From: Curtobacterium sp. UNCCL20
GTDB taxonomy: Bacteria > Actinomycetota > Actinomycetes > Actinomycetales > Microbacteriaceae
Direction: 5' to 3'
NCBI RefSeq assembly: GCF_900101675.1
Contig: NZ_FNKG01000001.1
Coordinates: 186,001-250,000, forward strand
Length of the DNA stretch: 64,000 bases
Positions 17,125 to 27,652 of the stretch are shown here, piece after piece. The notes beneath the pieces were generated by a model that saw only the letters and a program-made list of their open reading frames with translations, searched no databases and had not been told where the DNA came from. Made by a program: the position numbers and the translations under genes. The number at the start of each line of letters is the position of its first letter. Within the stretch, counting starts at the first letter, position 1.

Positions 17125-17162
17125 GTCGCGCCTCCAGGCAGTCGACAGCCTGGAGGCGCGAC
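17125..17162. repeat. CTGGAGGC-family hairpin between convergent genes
   Basis: The arms GTCGCGCCTCCAGGC (17125-17139) and GCCTGGAGGCGCGAC (17148-17162) are perfect 15-bp complements. The element lies between the end of the 16612 membrane-protein gene and the end of glpD, where it could terminate transcription. Confidence 0.85.
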
Positions 17163-17202
17163 ACCCGTCGTCGACGCCACCCGCGTCCGACCCGGGTCCG
17201 GT

Positions 17203-19107
17203 TCAGTTCGGTTCGGTGGTCTTCTCGCCGATCACCTGTTCGTCGGACGCCTTCGCGCCCTCCGCGGACCCGCCGCCGGTCGGCGCGCCGTCGACCTTCA
17301 CGTCGTCCTCGTCGAAGCCGAACGCGATGTCCGGCGCCTCGAGACGGACGCGGTCCGCCGACTCGTCGTCGGGCTGCAGCTGCGACTCGCGCTCGGCAGC
17401 GACCCGCTTCAGGTAGTTCGACACCTCGTTCTCGGTGGTCTCCTGGTCCCAGCCGAGGACGTCCGCCATGAGCTTCGCGGCGACGGGCGCGGCGGACTCG
17501 CCACGGTCCCAGGCCTCGATGGAGATGCGGGTGCGGCGGGCGAGGACGTCCTCCAGGTGGAGCGCCCCCTCGTGGGAGGCGGCGTAGACCACCTCGGCAC
17601 CGATGTAGTCGTCGGCCCCGGGCAGGGGTTCGGCCAGGGACGGGTCCTGCTTCACCAGCTGCAGGACCTCGGTCGCGAGGGTCCCGTAGCGGTTGAGGAG
17701 GTGCTCGATCCGGACCTTGTGGACGCCGAACGAGCGGGCGGTGCGACCGCGACGGTTCCACGCGGCGGGGTATCCCTCGGCGCCGAGCAGCGGGATGTCC
17801 TGGGTCGTCGACGCGGGGATCTTGCCGTCCATCGCCGCGACCGCCTCGTCGATGGCGTCCTTGCCCATCACACGGTAGGTCGTCCACTTGCCGCCGGCGA
17901 CGACGACGAGCCCCGGGACCGTGTGCGCCACGACGTGCTCGCGGCTGAGCTTCGACGTCTGGTCGGACTCGCCGGCGAGGAGCGGCCGGAGTCCGGCGTA
18001 GACACCCTCGACGTCCTCGCGGGTGAGCGGGACGGCGAGCACCTTGTTGACGTGCTCGAGGATGTAGTCGATGTCCGCCGCGGTCGCCGCCGGGTGCGCC
18101 TTGTCGAGGTACCAGTCGGTGTCCGTCGTGCCGACGAGCCAGTGCCGGCCCCACGGGATGACGAAGAGCACGCTCTTCTCGGTGCGGAGGATCATGCCCG
18201 TGTTCGACTGGAACCGGTCGCGGGGGATGACGAGGTGCACGCCCTTCGACGCCCGGACCTTGAACTGCCCGCGGGTGCCGATCATCGCCTGGGTGTCGTC
18301 GGTCCAGACGCCGGTCGCGTTGACGACCTGCTTCGCCCGGATGTCGAACTTCTCGCCTGTCTGGATGTCGTGCGCGTGGGCACCGACGACGCGTTCCCCG
18401 ACCTTGATGAACCCCTCGATGCGGACGCGCGCTGCGGCGTGGGCACCGTACGACGCGGCCGTGCGGACGAGCGAGGCGACGTACCGGGCGTCGTCGACCT
18501 GCGCGTCGTAGTAGGTCATGCCGCCGACGAAGGCGTCCTTCTTCAGGCCCGGCATGTTCCGGAGGACCTGCTTCCGGCTGAGGTGCCGGTGGTGCGGGAC
18601 GCCGGGGGGACGGCCGCCGGACCAGCTGAAGACGTCGTACATCGCCATGCCGATGCCGATGTAGAAGCGCTCCCACACGTGGTGGTTGAGCGGGTAGAGG
18701 AAGCGGACGGGCTTCACCAGGTGCGGTGCGATCCGCTGCAGCAGGAGCCCGCGTTCGATGAGGGCCTCCCTGACGAGCGCGAAGTTGAGCTGCTCGAGGT
18801 AGCGGATGCCGCCGTGCACGAGCTTCGACGAACGGCTCGACGTCCCCGAACCCCAGTCGCGGGCTTCGACGATCCCGACGCTCAGGCCGCGCGTGACGGC
18901 GTCGAGCGCACTGCCCCCACCGACGATGCCGCCGCCGATGACCAGGACGTCGAGCTCCTTGGTCTTCATGACCTCGATCGCGGCCGCGCGTTCGTCGGGG
19001 CCGAGCTTCGCGGCCGGGTCGAACCCCACCCCCGGTGCGGCGCTCTCCGCCCGCGCGGGCCGCATCGCGCTCGTCGTGCTCGTGGTGCTGCTGGTCGTCT
19101 TCGCCAT
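17203..19107 (-). CDS. glpD: Aerobic glycerol-3-phosphate dehydrogenase
   Basis: The 634-residue FAD enzyme oxidises sn-glycerol-3-phosphate to dihydroxyacetone phosphate and passes electrons to the quinone pool at the membrane. The dinucleotide-binding motif VLVIGGGIVGGGSALDA is near residue 54. The family block SSRSSKLVHGGIRYLEQ follows, then GTTDTDW and the DAO C-terminal domain. The N-terminal 40 residues are Ser/Thr-rich and the C-terminal 60 are acidic; both are extensions beyond the usual core. ATG 19107 was chosen because GGAGG lies eight bases upstream. Confidence 0.95.
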   Translation of the reverse strand: MAKTTSSTTSTTSAMRPARAESAAPGVGFDPAAKLGPDERAAAIEVMKTKELDVLVIGGGIVGGGSALDAVTRGLSVGIVEARDWGSGTSSRSSKLVHGGIRYLEQLNFALVREALIERGLLLQRIAPHLVKPVRFLYPLNHHVWERFYIGIGMAMYDVFSWSGGRPPGVPHHRHLSRKQVLRNMPGLKKDAFVGGMTYYDAQVDDARYVASLVRTAASYGAHAAARVRIEGFIKVGERVVGAHAHDIQTGEKFDIRAKQVVNATGVWTDDTQAMIGTRGQFKVRASKGVHLVIPRDRFQSNTGMILRTEKSVLFVIPWGRHWLVGTTDTDWYLDKAHPAATAADIDYILEHVNKVLAVPLTREDVEGVYAGLRPLLAGESDQTSKLSREHVVAHTVPGLVVVAGGKWTTYRVMGKDAIDEAVAAMDGKIPASTTQDIPLLGAEGYPAAWNRRGRTARSFGVHKVRIEHLLNRYGTLATEVLQLVKQDPSLAEPLPGADDYIGAEVVYAASHEGALHLEDVLARRTRISIEAWDRGESAAPVAAKLMADVLGWDQETTENEVSNYLKRVAAERESQLQPDDESADRVRLEAPDIAFGFDEDDVKVDGAPTGGGSAEGAKASDEQVIGEKTTEPN

Positions 19108-19168
19108 CGTCGCCTCCGTGCCGGGACGGCGCCGAGGTGTCACCCGCGACGCTGCACGGGTGCCACCG

Positions 19169-20290
19169 TCACTGCTGGTGGTACGGCGCCACGACCACTT
19201 CTACTCGCTGGAACTCCTTGACGTCGGAGTATCCGGTCGTCGCCATCGACCGACGCAGTGCGCCGACGATGTTCGCGCGGCCGTCCCACGTCGGGGTCGG
19301 ACCGTTCAGGACGTTCTCGAGCGGGCCGATCGTGCCCACCTCGACCCGGCGACCGCGGGGCAGCTCCGGGTGGTGCGCCTCGGCGCCCCAGTGGAACCCG
19401 CCGCCCGGCGCCTCGGCCGCACGGGCCAGGACGGTGCCGAGCATCACGGCGTCGGCGCCCATCGCGATCGCCTTCACGACGTCGCCCGCGGTGTCGAGCC
19501 CGCCGTCAGCGATGACGTGCACGTATCGGCCGCCGGACTCGTCCATGTAGTCGCGGCGAGCGCCGGCGATGTCCGCGACGGCGGTGGCCATCGGGGCGTG
19601 GATGCCGAGGGCGGCCCGGGTGGTCGACGCAGCGCCGCCGCCGAAGCCGACGAGGACCCCCGCGGCGCCGGTGCGCATGAGGTGCAGCGCCGCCGTGTAG
19701 GTGGAGGCACCGCCGACGATCACGGGGACGTCGAGCTCGTAGATGAACTTCTTGAGGTTGAGCGGCTCGGTGTTCTGCGAGACGTGCTCAGCGGAGACCG
19801 TGGTGCCGCGGATCACGAACAGGTCGACACCGGCGTCGACGACGGTCTGCGAGAACTCCTGCGTACGCTGCGGGCTGAGCGACCCGGCGACGGGGACCCC
19901 GGCGGCACGGATCTCGGCGAGGCGCGAGGTGATCAGCTCGGCCTTGACCGGCTCGGAGTAGATCTCCTGCATGCGCTTCGTGACGTTGCCGTCGGTGAGC
20001 GTCTTGATCTCGTCGTAGTACGGGGTCGGGTCCTCGTAGCGGGTCCAGAGCCCTTCGAGGTCGAGCACGCCGAGCATGCCGAGCTTGCCCATCTGGATGA
20101 CCGTGGCCGGCGAGGCGACGGAGTCCATCGGGGCCGAGAGGATCGGCGACTCGAACGTGAACGCGTCGATCGACCACTGCACGCTGACGTCGCGCGGGTC
20201 GCGCGTCCGACGCGAAGGGACCACCGCGATGTCGTCGAACGCGTACGCCCGACGTCCGCGCTTGCCAGCACCGATCTCGACTTCACTCAC
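19169..20290 (-). CDS. guaB3: GuaB3-family IMP dehydrogenase-related protein
   Basis: The 373-residue protein has the IMPDH/GMP-reductase barrel without CBS domains. It opens with AYAFDDIAVVPSRRTRDP, and the middle has PVIVGGASTYTAALHLMRTG followed by the phosphate-binding HVIADGGLDTAGDVVKAIAMGADAVMLG. At the loop where IMPDH has the catalytic Cys (GSICTTR in guaB of this window), this protein reads GFGGGAASTTR, with Ser in the aligned position. GuaB3 proteins are widespread in actinobacteria, and GMP reductase activity has been proposed for some; activity here is uncertain. Confidence 0.9.
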   Translation of the reverse strand: MSEVEIGAGKRGRRAYAFDDIAVVPSRRTRDPRDVSVQWSIDAFTFESPILSAPMDSVASPATVIQMGKLGMLGVLDLEGLWTRYEDPTPYYDEIKTLTDGNVTKRMQEIYSEPVKAELITSRLAEIRAAGVPVAGSLSPQRTQEFSQTVVDAGVDLFVIRGTTVSAEHVSQNTEPLNLKKFIYELDVPVIVGGASTYTAALHLMRTGAAGVLVGFGGGAASTTRAALGIHAPMATAVADIAGARRDYMDESGGRYVHVIADGGLDTAGDVVKAIAMGADAVMLGTVLARAAEAPGGGFHWGAEAHHPELPRGRRVEVGTIGPLENVLNGPTPTWDGRANIVGALRRSMATTGYSDVKEFQRVEVVVAPYHQQ

Positions 20291-20372
20291 CGGGCAAGCC
20301 TATCGGTCGTGTCCCCCGGGTGACACGGGCGGCCGGTACAGCAGCCGGTGCAGCGCGCCGCCGGCGGGGCCG

Positions 20373-20558
20373 TCAGCGCCGCGGCCGGGCGCGGCGCTTC
20401 CGGAGCGTCCGCAACACGAGTCCGAGCAGGAGCGCGAGCACGACGAGCACTCCGAGGAGTGCCGCGGCGACCTTCACGAGCAGCGCGGCCCCGATGAAGA
20501 GCACGGCGAAGACCACCCAGACGAGGGCGTCCGCAGCGACCGTCGAGAACCTCCGCAC
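20373..20558 (-). CDS. Possible small membrane protein (61 aa)
   Basis: From GTG 20558 the frame gives VRRFSTVAADALVWVVFAV, one or two hydrophobic helices (LFIGAALLVKVAAALLGVLVVLALLLGLVL) and a basic tail (RTLRKRRARPRR). The composition is that of a real small membrane protein and it lies in a gap between two same-strand genes. There is no clear SD, and no family is recognised. Confidence 0.45.
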   Translation of the reverse strand: MRRFSTVAADALVWVVFAVLFIGAALLVKVAAALLGVLVVLALLLGLVLRTLRKRRARPRR

Positions 20559-20685
20559 GTCCGGAACGATACCGGGCGGTGCTCCGCGTCGAGGAGCGGG
20601 GCCGTGCGGCGCTGAGCGTCCACGCACGACCCCACTCGGTGCGGATGTCGCCCCCACAGCGGCACCCGCGGTCGACACCACTCGC

Positions 20686-21537
20686 TCAGCGAGCGGAGTC
20701 GACGTCCTTGGCGAGCGTTCCCAGGTACAGCTCGATGACCTTCGGGTCGTCGGCGAGCTCCTTCCCGGTGCCCGAGTACGCGTTCCTCCCCTGGTCGAGC
20801 ACGTACCCACGATCGCAGATCTGCAGACAGCGTCGCGCGTTCTGCTCCACCATGACGATCGACACACCGGCCTTGTTGATCCGGCGGGTCCGGATGAAGG
20901 TCTCGTCCTGCCGCACGGGCGACAGTCCGGCGGACGGTTCGTCGAGCAGCAGCACCTTCGGGTCCATCATCAGCGCCCGCGCCATCGCCACGGACTGCCG
21001 CTCGCCGCCCGACAGCGACCCGGCACGCTGGCCCTTGCGCTGACCGAGGACGGGGAACAGGTCGTAGATGACCTCGAGGCGTTCGGCGAACTTCCGCGGC
21101 CGCAGGTACAGGCCCATCTGCAGGTTCTCCTCGATGGAGAGCGACGGGAAGACGTTGTTCGTCTGCGGGACGAAGCCGACGCCGGCCTGCACGAGCTTGT
21201 TCGCCTTGAGGTTCGTGATGTCCTCGCCCTGCAGGGTCACCGAGCCCTCACGGATGGACACGAGGCCGAACAGCGCCTTGAGGAGCGTCGACTTGCCGGC
21301 ACCGTTCGGGCCGATGATGCCGATGAGCTCGCCCGGGTAGCAGTCGAGGTCGCAGCCGTTCAGGATGTTCACCCCCGGCAGGTAGCCGGCCACGAGGTTC
21401 TTGGCGCTCAGCACGGGCTCGCGTTCCAGCGTGGCCGTCCCGGCCGGCGTCGCCGCCGGCGTCGCCGCCGGCGTCGTGGCCGCTTCTTCCGGACTGGAGG
21501 CGCTGCTCGCCCTGGTCGGCTCGCTTGCGTCGGTCAT
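20686..21537 (-). CDS. livF: Branched-chain amino-acid-type ABC transporter ATPase LivF
   Basis: The 283-residue ATPase has Walker A GPNGAGKSTLLKALFG, signature LSGGERQSVAMA and Walker B VLLLDEPSAGLSP, with the LivF-type end IELYLG. It energises uptake of hydrophobic amino acids or related compounds. The first 35 residues contain a tandem ATPA repeat of low complexity, encoded by a short 12-bp DNA repeat near 21447-21480, and are not part of the fold. The start overlaps livG by four bases. Confidence 0.94.
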   Translation of the reverse strand: MTDASEPTRASSASSPEEAATTPAATPAATPAGTATLEREPVLSAKNLVAGYLPGVNILNGCDLDCYPGELIGIIGPNGAGKSTLLKALFGLVSIREGSVTLQGEDITNLKANKLVQAGVGFVPQTNNVFPSLSIEENLQMGLYLRPRKFAERLEVIYDLFPVLGQRKGQRAGSLSGGERQSVAMARALMMDPKVLLLDEPSAGLSPVRQDETFIRTRRINKAGVSIVMVEQNARRCLQICDRGYVLDQGRNAYSGTGKELADDPKVIELYLGTLAKDVDSAR

Positions 21538-22421
21538 CGGGTCGCCTCCTGCTCGTCTTCTTCCGCTACTTCCTCGGCCAGCTCCTCGTAGGTCTCCTCG
21601 GTCAGGAGCGAGTCGTCACCGAGGTCGGTGTCGTGGTGCGCACCGAGGTACGCGTCGATGACCGCACGGTCGTCCATCACCGTGTCGGCCGGCCCCTCGG
21701 CGACGACCTTGCCCTCGGCCATCACGACCACCCAGTCCGAGATGTGCCGGACCATGTGCATGTCGTGCTCGACGAACAGCACGGTCATGCCGTCGTCGCG
21801 GAGGGACTGGATGTGCCCGAGGAGCGACTGGGTCAGCGCCGGGTTCACGCCGGCCATCGGTTCGTCGAGCATGATCATCGTCGGGTCGGACATGAGCGCC
21901 CGGGCCATCTCGAGGAGCTTCCGCTGGCCACCGGACAGGGAACCCGCGTAGTCGTCCCGCTTCTCGAGGAGCTTGAACCGGGCGAGGAGGTCCTCGGCCT
22001 TCGCGGTGATCTCCCGCTCGCGCTTCGCCCACACGGGCTTGACGAGGGCGGCGAAGAAGTTCTCGCCGGGCTGGTCGCGGGCGCCGAGCAGCATGTTCTG
22101 CATCACGGTGAGGCGGCTCAGCGCCTTCGTGAGCTGGAACGTCCGGACCATGCCCTTGTTGGCGATGTGGGTCGCACTCGTCTTCTGCAGCGTGGTGCCG
22201 TCGAAGCGGGTGGTCGCACCGGCGCTCGGCTTGTCGAACCCGGTGAGCAGGTTGAAGAACGTCGTCTTGCCGGCGCCGTTCGGACCGATGAGGGCCGTGA
22301 TCGTGCCGCGCTGGACCTCGAGGTGGTCGACGTCGACGGCGGTCATGCCACCGAAGCGGCGGGTGACGTCGTCGACGACCAGGATCGGGTCGGACTTGGT
22401 GTGGGCGTACGTCTCAGACAC
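21534..22421 (-). CDS. livG: Branched-chain amino-acid-type ABC transporter ATPase LivG
   Basis: The 295-residue ATPase has Walker A GPNGAGKTTFFNLLTGF, signature LSGGQRKLLEMA and Walker B MIMLDEPMAGVNP, with LivG-type spacing and the HDMHMV switch region. It ends with an acidic tail (EETYEELAEEVAEEDEQ). It pairs with LivF as the nucleotide-binding half of the transporter. It overlaps livM by eight bases. Confidence 0.94.
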   Translation of the reverse strand: MSETYAHTKSDPILVVDDVTRRFGGMTAVDVDHLEVQRGTITALIGPNGAGKTTFFNLLTGFDKPSAGATTRFDGTTLQKTSATHIANKGMVRTFQLTKALSRLTVMQNMLLGARDQPGENFFAALVKPVWAKREREITAKAEDLLARFKLLEKRDDYAGSLSGGQRKLLEMARALMSDPTMIMLDEPMAGVNPALTQSLLGHIQSLRDDGMTVLFVEHDMHMVRHISDWVVVMAEGKVVAEGPADTVMDDRAVIDAYLGAHHDTDLGDDSLLTEETYEELAEEVAEEDEQEATR

Positions 22422-23400
22422 TGAACGTCAGCTCCTTCTTGTTGCCGAGCAACCCCTGCGGACGGAACACGATGAGGAGCATGAGCGCGACGCCGACGAG
22501 CACGTAGGAGAACTGCTCCGCCTGCTGCGCGTTCATGATCGAGTTCGGGATGAAGTCGCCCGCGATGGTGCGGATGAACAGCCGGAGGACGAAGAACAGC
22601 ACCGAGCCGAGCACCGGGCCGAACACCGTCGCCGCACCGCCGAGGATGAGCGCGGTCCAGATGAAGAACGTCATCGAGCGGCCCATCGCGTCCGGCTGCA
22701 CCGAGCTCGGCAGGACGTAGATGATGCCGGCGAGGGCGCCGAGCGCGCCACCGAACACGAGCGCCTGCATCTTGTACGAGTAGACGTTCTTGCCGAGGGA
22801 GCGGACGGCGTCCTCGTCCTCGCGGATGGCCTTCACGACACGACCCCAGGGGCTGCGCATGAGCAGGAACAGCACGAGGGTGAAGAGGGCGACGAGGCCC
22901 CACGCCGCGATGCGGATCCACCAGCCGTTGACACCGTTGTTCGAGTACGTGAACCACAGGATCGTGGTGGTGCCGTCGGGCAGGGGGCTGAGCGCGTTGA
23001 ACGGGTCGCGGTAGCTCGACCCGGTGATGCCGTTCGAGCCGCCGGTCGTCGTGGTGAGGAGACTCGAGCGTCCCACCATGCGGATGATCTCGGCGCCGGA
23101 GATCGTGACGATCGCCAGGTAGTCGCCGCGGAGCCGCAGGGTCGGGATGCCGAGGATGATCGCGAACACGATGGCCACGAGCAGGGCGACCAGGACCGCC
23201 ATCACGAACGGCAGGCCGTTGGTGATCGAGATCGCGAAGCCGTACGCGCCGAGCAGCAGGAACGCCGCCTGGCCCATGTTGACCAGGCCGGTGAGTCCGA
23301 AGTGGACGTTGAGGCCGATCGCGGCGAGCGCGAACGCGGCCGTGGTCGGGGCGAGGGCCTCCTGCGTGAGCGAGGAGAGCAGGGTGAGGATGTAGTCCAT
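22414..23400 (-). CDS. livM: Branched-chain amino-acid-type ABC transporter permease LivM
   Basis: The 328-residue permease has eight to ten helices and the LivM pattern: AAIGLNVHFGLTGLVNMGQ near residue 30, then PTLRLRGDYLAIVTISGAEI, and the EAA-like loop VVKAIREDEDAVRSLGKNVYSYK. It ends with FRPQGLLG, as expected. It forms the membrane channel with LivH. Eleven bases separate it from livH. Confidence 0.94.
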   Translation of the reverse strand: MDYILTLLSSLTQEALAPTTAAFALAAIGLNVHFGLTGLVNMGQAAFLLLGAYGFAISITNGLPFVMAVLVALLVAIVFAIILGIPTLRLRGDYLAIVTISGAEIIRMVGRSSLLTTTTGGSNGITGSSYRDPFNALSPLPDGTTTILWFTYSNNGVNGWWIRIAAWGLVALFTLVLFLLMRSPWGRVVKAIREDEDAVRSLGKNVYSYKMQALVFGGALGALAGIIYVLPSSVQPDAMGRSMTFFIWTALILGGAATVFGPVLGSVLFFVLRLFIRTIAGDFIPNSIMNAQQAEQFSYVLVGVALMLLIVFRPQGLLGNKKELTFSV

Positions 23401-23411
23401 GGCGGCGCTCC

Positions 23412-24830
23412 TTAGCCGATCCGCTCGGCGCGACCGAAGATGCCCTGCGGCCGGAACAGCAGGATGAGGATGAGGATCACGAGGGCGGTGGCGTACTTGA
23501 AGTCACCGGGGAGCACGAGGTTCGTCAGCTCGACGACGATGCCGATGATCATCGACCCGACGAGGGCGCCGTACGCGGTGCCGAGGCCGCCGAGCGTGAC
23601 CGAGGCGAACATGAGCAGGAGCAGCTGGAGACCGGTCTGCCAGTTCACGCCGTTCAGGACGAGGCCGAGCATCACGCCGGACAGGCCGGCGAGGCCCGCG
23701 GCGAGCGTCCAGACGAACCGGATCACCCGGTCGACGTCGATGCCGGACGCGCTGGCCAGCGCCGGGTTGTCCGAGACCGCCCGGGTGGCGCGGCCGAACC
23801 GGGTCTTCGCGAGGAACAGCCCGGTGGCCACGAGCACGACGAGCGCGATCGCCATCGCCACGTACGACTGCACCGTCAGCGTGACGCCCGCGAACGCCAC
23901 CGTCTCCGGGTTGCCCTGCTGGATCCGGACGGTCGAGGCGCCGAAGAAGTACTGGAACGCGTACTGGGCGGCGATCGAGAGGCCGATCGTCACGATCATG
24001 AGCTGCGTCAGGCTGATCCGCTTCCTCCGCAGCGGCCGCCAGATCCCGGCGTCCTGCAGCCACCCCGTGGCCGCGCAGAGCAGCGTGACGACGATGCCCG
24101 TCAGCCAGATGTTCCAGCCGAGCTGGTTCGCGAACAGGTAGGCCAGGAGCCCACCGAGGGTGACCTGCTCACCGTGCGAGAAGCTCGACAGCCCCGTCGT
24201 GCCGTAGATGAGCGACAGGCCCACCGACGCGAGCGCGATGAGGAGCCCGAGCCGGATGCCGGACGCGAACTGCTGCCAGGCACGCGCGGCGGTGACGCTC
24301 GTCGCCGCGTCGGTCGTGGTCGCACCCTTCTGGTCGGAGAGCTGGAAGATCTGCCCGACGTTGGCGTTGAGGCTCGCCGTCACCTTCCGCTCGGCGTCCG
24401 CGGCGTTCGTCAGGTACTGCCCCTTCGGCAGCGTGTCCTGGTCGACGGCGACCGTGTAGGCGCCCGGGGTCTCGACCCGGACCGACCAGCGACCGGTGTC
24501 CTGCGTCGTCGCGGTCTGCGCGAACCCGCCCGGACCCGTGACGTCGACGGCGACGCCCTCGACCGGCTTCCGGTCGGAGTCGGTGATCGTGCCCTGGATG
24601 CAGCCGTTCGTCGGGCTCACCGTGCAGGGCTGGGTGCTGGCGGGTGCGCTCGACGCGCTGCTGGTCGGGGCCGGGGTGGCGCCGACCGCCGGCAGCGTCA
24701 CCGCCCAGTCGATGAGGAAGGTCGCCAGGAACGCGGCGACGAGCACGGCCATGGTGACCGTTCGCCAGCGTCCCGGGCGGAGGCGGAACCGGCGCAGCAG
24801 CACCGGTCCCGGAGGAGTGATGGATCCCAC
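23412..24830 (-). CDS. livH: LivH-type ABC permease with N-terminal extracytoplasmic beta-sandwich domain
   Basis: The permease core is residues 185-472 with the LivH blocks GLSLIYGTTGLSSFSHGEQV, NPALASASGIDVDRV and the end RPQGIFGRAERIG. In front of it are a membrane helix (about 25-50, AVLVAAFLATFLIDWAVTLP), a Thr/Ser linker, and a carboxypeptidase-regulatory-like domain (about 70-150: CIQGTITDSDRKPVEGVAVDV...GRWSVRVETPGAYTVAVD). Ordinary LivH is about 290-310 residues, so this is a fusion of roughly 160 extra residues outside the membrane. GTG 24830 is the start. It heads the livHMGF operon, divergent from guaB. Confidence 0.9.
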   Translation of the reverse strand: MGSITPPGPVLLRRFRLRPGRWRTVTMAVLVAAFLATFLIDWAVTLPAVGATPAPTSSASSAPASTQPCTVSPTNGCIQGTITDSDRKPVEGVAVDVTGPGGFAQTATTQDTGRWSVRVETPGAYTVAVDQDTLPKGQYLTNAADAERKVTASLNANVGQIFQLSDQKGATTTDAATSVTAARAWQQFASGIRLGLLIALASVGLSLIYGTTGLSSFSHGEQVTLGGLLAYLFANQLGWNIWLTGIVVTLLCAATGWLQDAGIWRPLRRKRISLTQLMIVTIGLSIAAQYAFQYFFGASTVRIQQGNPETVAFAGVTLTVQSYVAMAIALVVLVATGLFLAKTRFGRATRAVSDNPALASASGIDVDRVIRFVWTLAAGLAGLSGVMLGLVLNGVNWQTGLQLLLLMFASVTLGGLGTAYGALVGSMIIGIVVELTNLVLPGDFKYATALVILILILLFRPQGIFGRAERIG

Positions 24831-26600
<1,770 letters not shown>

Positions 26601-26611
26601 CCCCCGGCACC

Positions 26612-26649
26612 ACGAGACGCCCCGTTCCGTCAGGAGCGGGGCGTCTCGT
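26612..26649. terminator. Bidirectional terminator after guaB
   Basis: The arms CGAGACGCCCCG (26613-26624) and CGGGGCGTCTCG (26637-26648) are a perfect 12-bp stem that extends inward through a G-T pair to a GTCA loop. It lies 12 bases beyond the guaB stop and just before the end of the convergent SDR gene, so it can serve both. Confidence 0.85.
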
Positions 26650-26656
26650 CGTCTGA

Positions 26657-27457
26657 CTAGGCGCTGCGCCAGCCGTTCGAGGTGATGTGCGAGCCACCGT
26701 GCGGGCCCATCTGCAGCATCCCGCCGTCGACGGGCAGGGACACGCCCGTGATGTACGACGACGAGCGGGAGGCCAGGAACGCCACCGCGGCCGCGATCTC
26801 CCACGCGTTGCCGGGACGGCCGAGGGGGACACCCGGGCGGTCGATGGTGTGCGGGTCCTCGTCCTCCGCGCCGGTCATCCGCGTCGCGATCTCACCCGGG
26901 GCGACGGCGTTCGCGGTGATGCCGTACTGCGCGAGCTCGATGGCGATGGTCTTCAGCAGTCCGCCGAGCCCGTGCTTCGCGGCGTCGTACGCGCTGGAGC
27001 CGTACCGCGGCTGGTGCTCGTGCACGCTCGTGATCCCGATGATCCGTCCGCCGCTGCCCTGCGACACCATGTGCTTCGCCGCCGCCTGGATCGTGACGAA
27101 CGCCCCGTCCAGGTCGGTCGACACGGTGTGCCGCCACTGGTCGAGGGTCATCTCGAGGAAGGGTGCGTTGTCGCCGGTCCCGGCGTCGGCGACGAAGACG
27201 TCGACGCCGCCGAGCTGCTCGGCGAGCCGGTCGACGACCCGTGCTGCCGAAGCGAGGTCGGTGACGTCGATCTGCTCGACGAACGCCCGACGTCCGAGGG
27301 CGCGGACCTCGCTGGCGGTCTCCTCCGCGCGCTCCGGCTCGGACAGGTACGTGATGCCGACGTCCATCCCGGCGGTGGCGAGTGCGACGGCGGTCGCGCG
27401 GCCGATGCCGGATTCGGAACCGGTGACGATGGCTCTGGTGGGTTCGAAGTCGCTCAT
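26657..27457 (-). CDS. SDR-family oxidoreductase
   Basis: The 266-residue classical short-chain dehydrogenase has the cofactor motif TGSESGIG (residue 10) and the active site Tyr/Lys in SSAYDAAKHG with Ser in ITSVHEHQ. The C-terminal GVSLPVDGG...SNGW is as in glucose-dehydrogenase-like SDRs. Two usual Asn positions differ: NNAG reads ADAG and the helix-4 Asn reads Asp (VSTDLDGAF). NADP use is possible but the residues after the second strand (YLSEPERAE) do not settle it. The substrate is unknown. ATG 27457 was chosen because homology begins at SDFEPTRAIVTG. Confidence 0.88.
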   Translation of the reverse strand: MSDFEPTRAIVTGSESGIGRATAVALATAGMDVGITYLSEPERAEETASEVRALGRRAFVEQIDVTDLASAARVVDRLAEQLGGVDVFVADAGTGDNAPFLEMTLDQWRHTVSTDLDGAFVTIQAAAKHMVSQGSGGRIIGITSVHEHQPRYGSSAYDAAKHGLGGLLKTIAIELAQYGITANAVAPGEIATRMTGAEDEDPHTIDRPGVPLGRPGNAWEIAAAVAFLASRSSSYITGVSLPVDGGMLQMGPHGGSHITSNGWRSA

Positions 27458-27652
27458 GGGCCGGAAGCTAGGCGGCCGCACCAGAGCGGCCCTCCAGACG
27501 ATCCACAGGACGCACGAGGACGTCGTCGCGTCACGGCTGGGTAACGAAACACTTTGCGTACCACCCCGTCACACGGCTGAAACACCCCGCCCATACGTTC
27601 TCTCACATCCCCAGCGGGACCTGAGGTTCCGCGCAGAGAAAGGGCTCCACGG

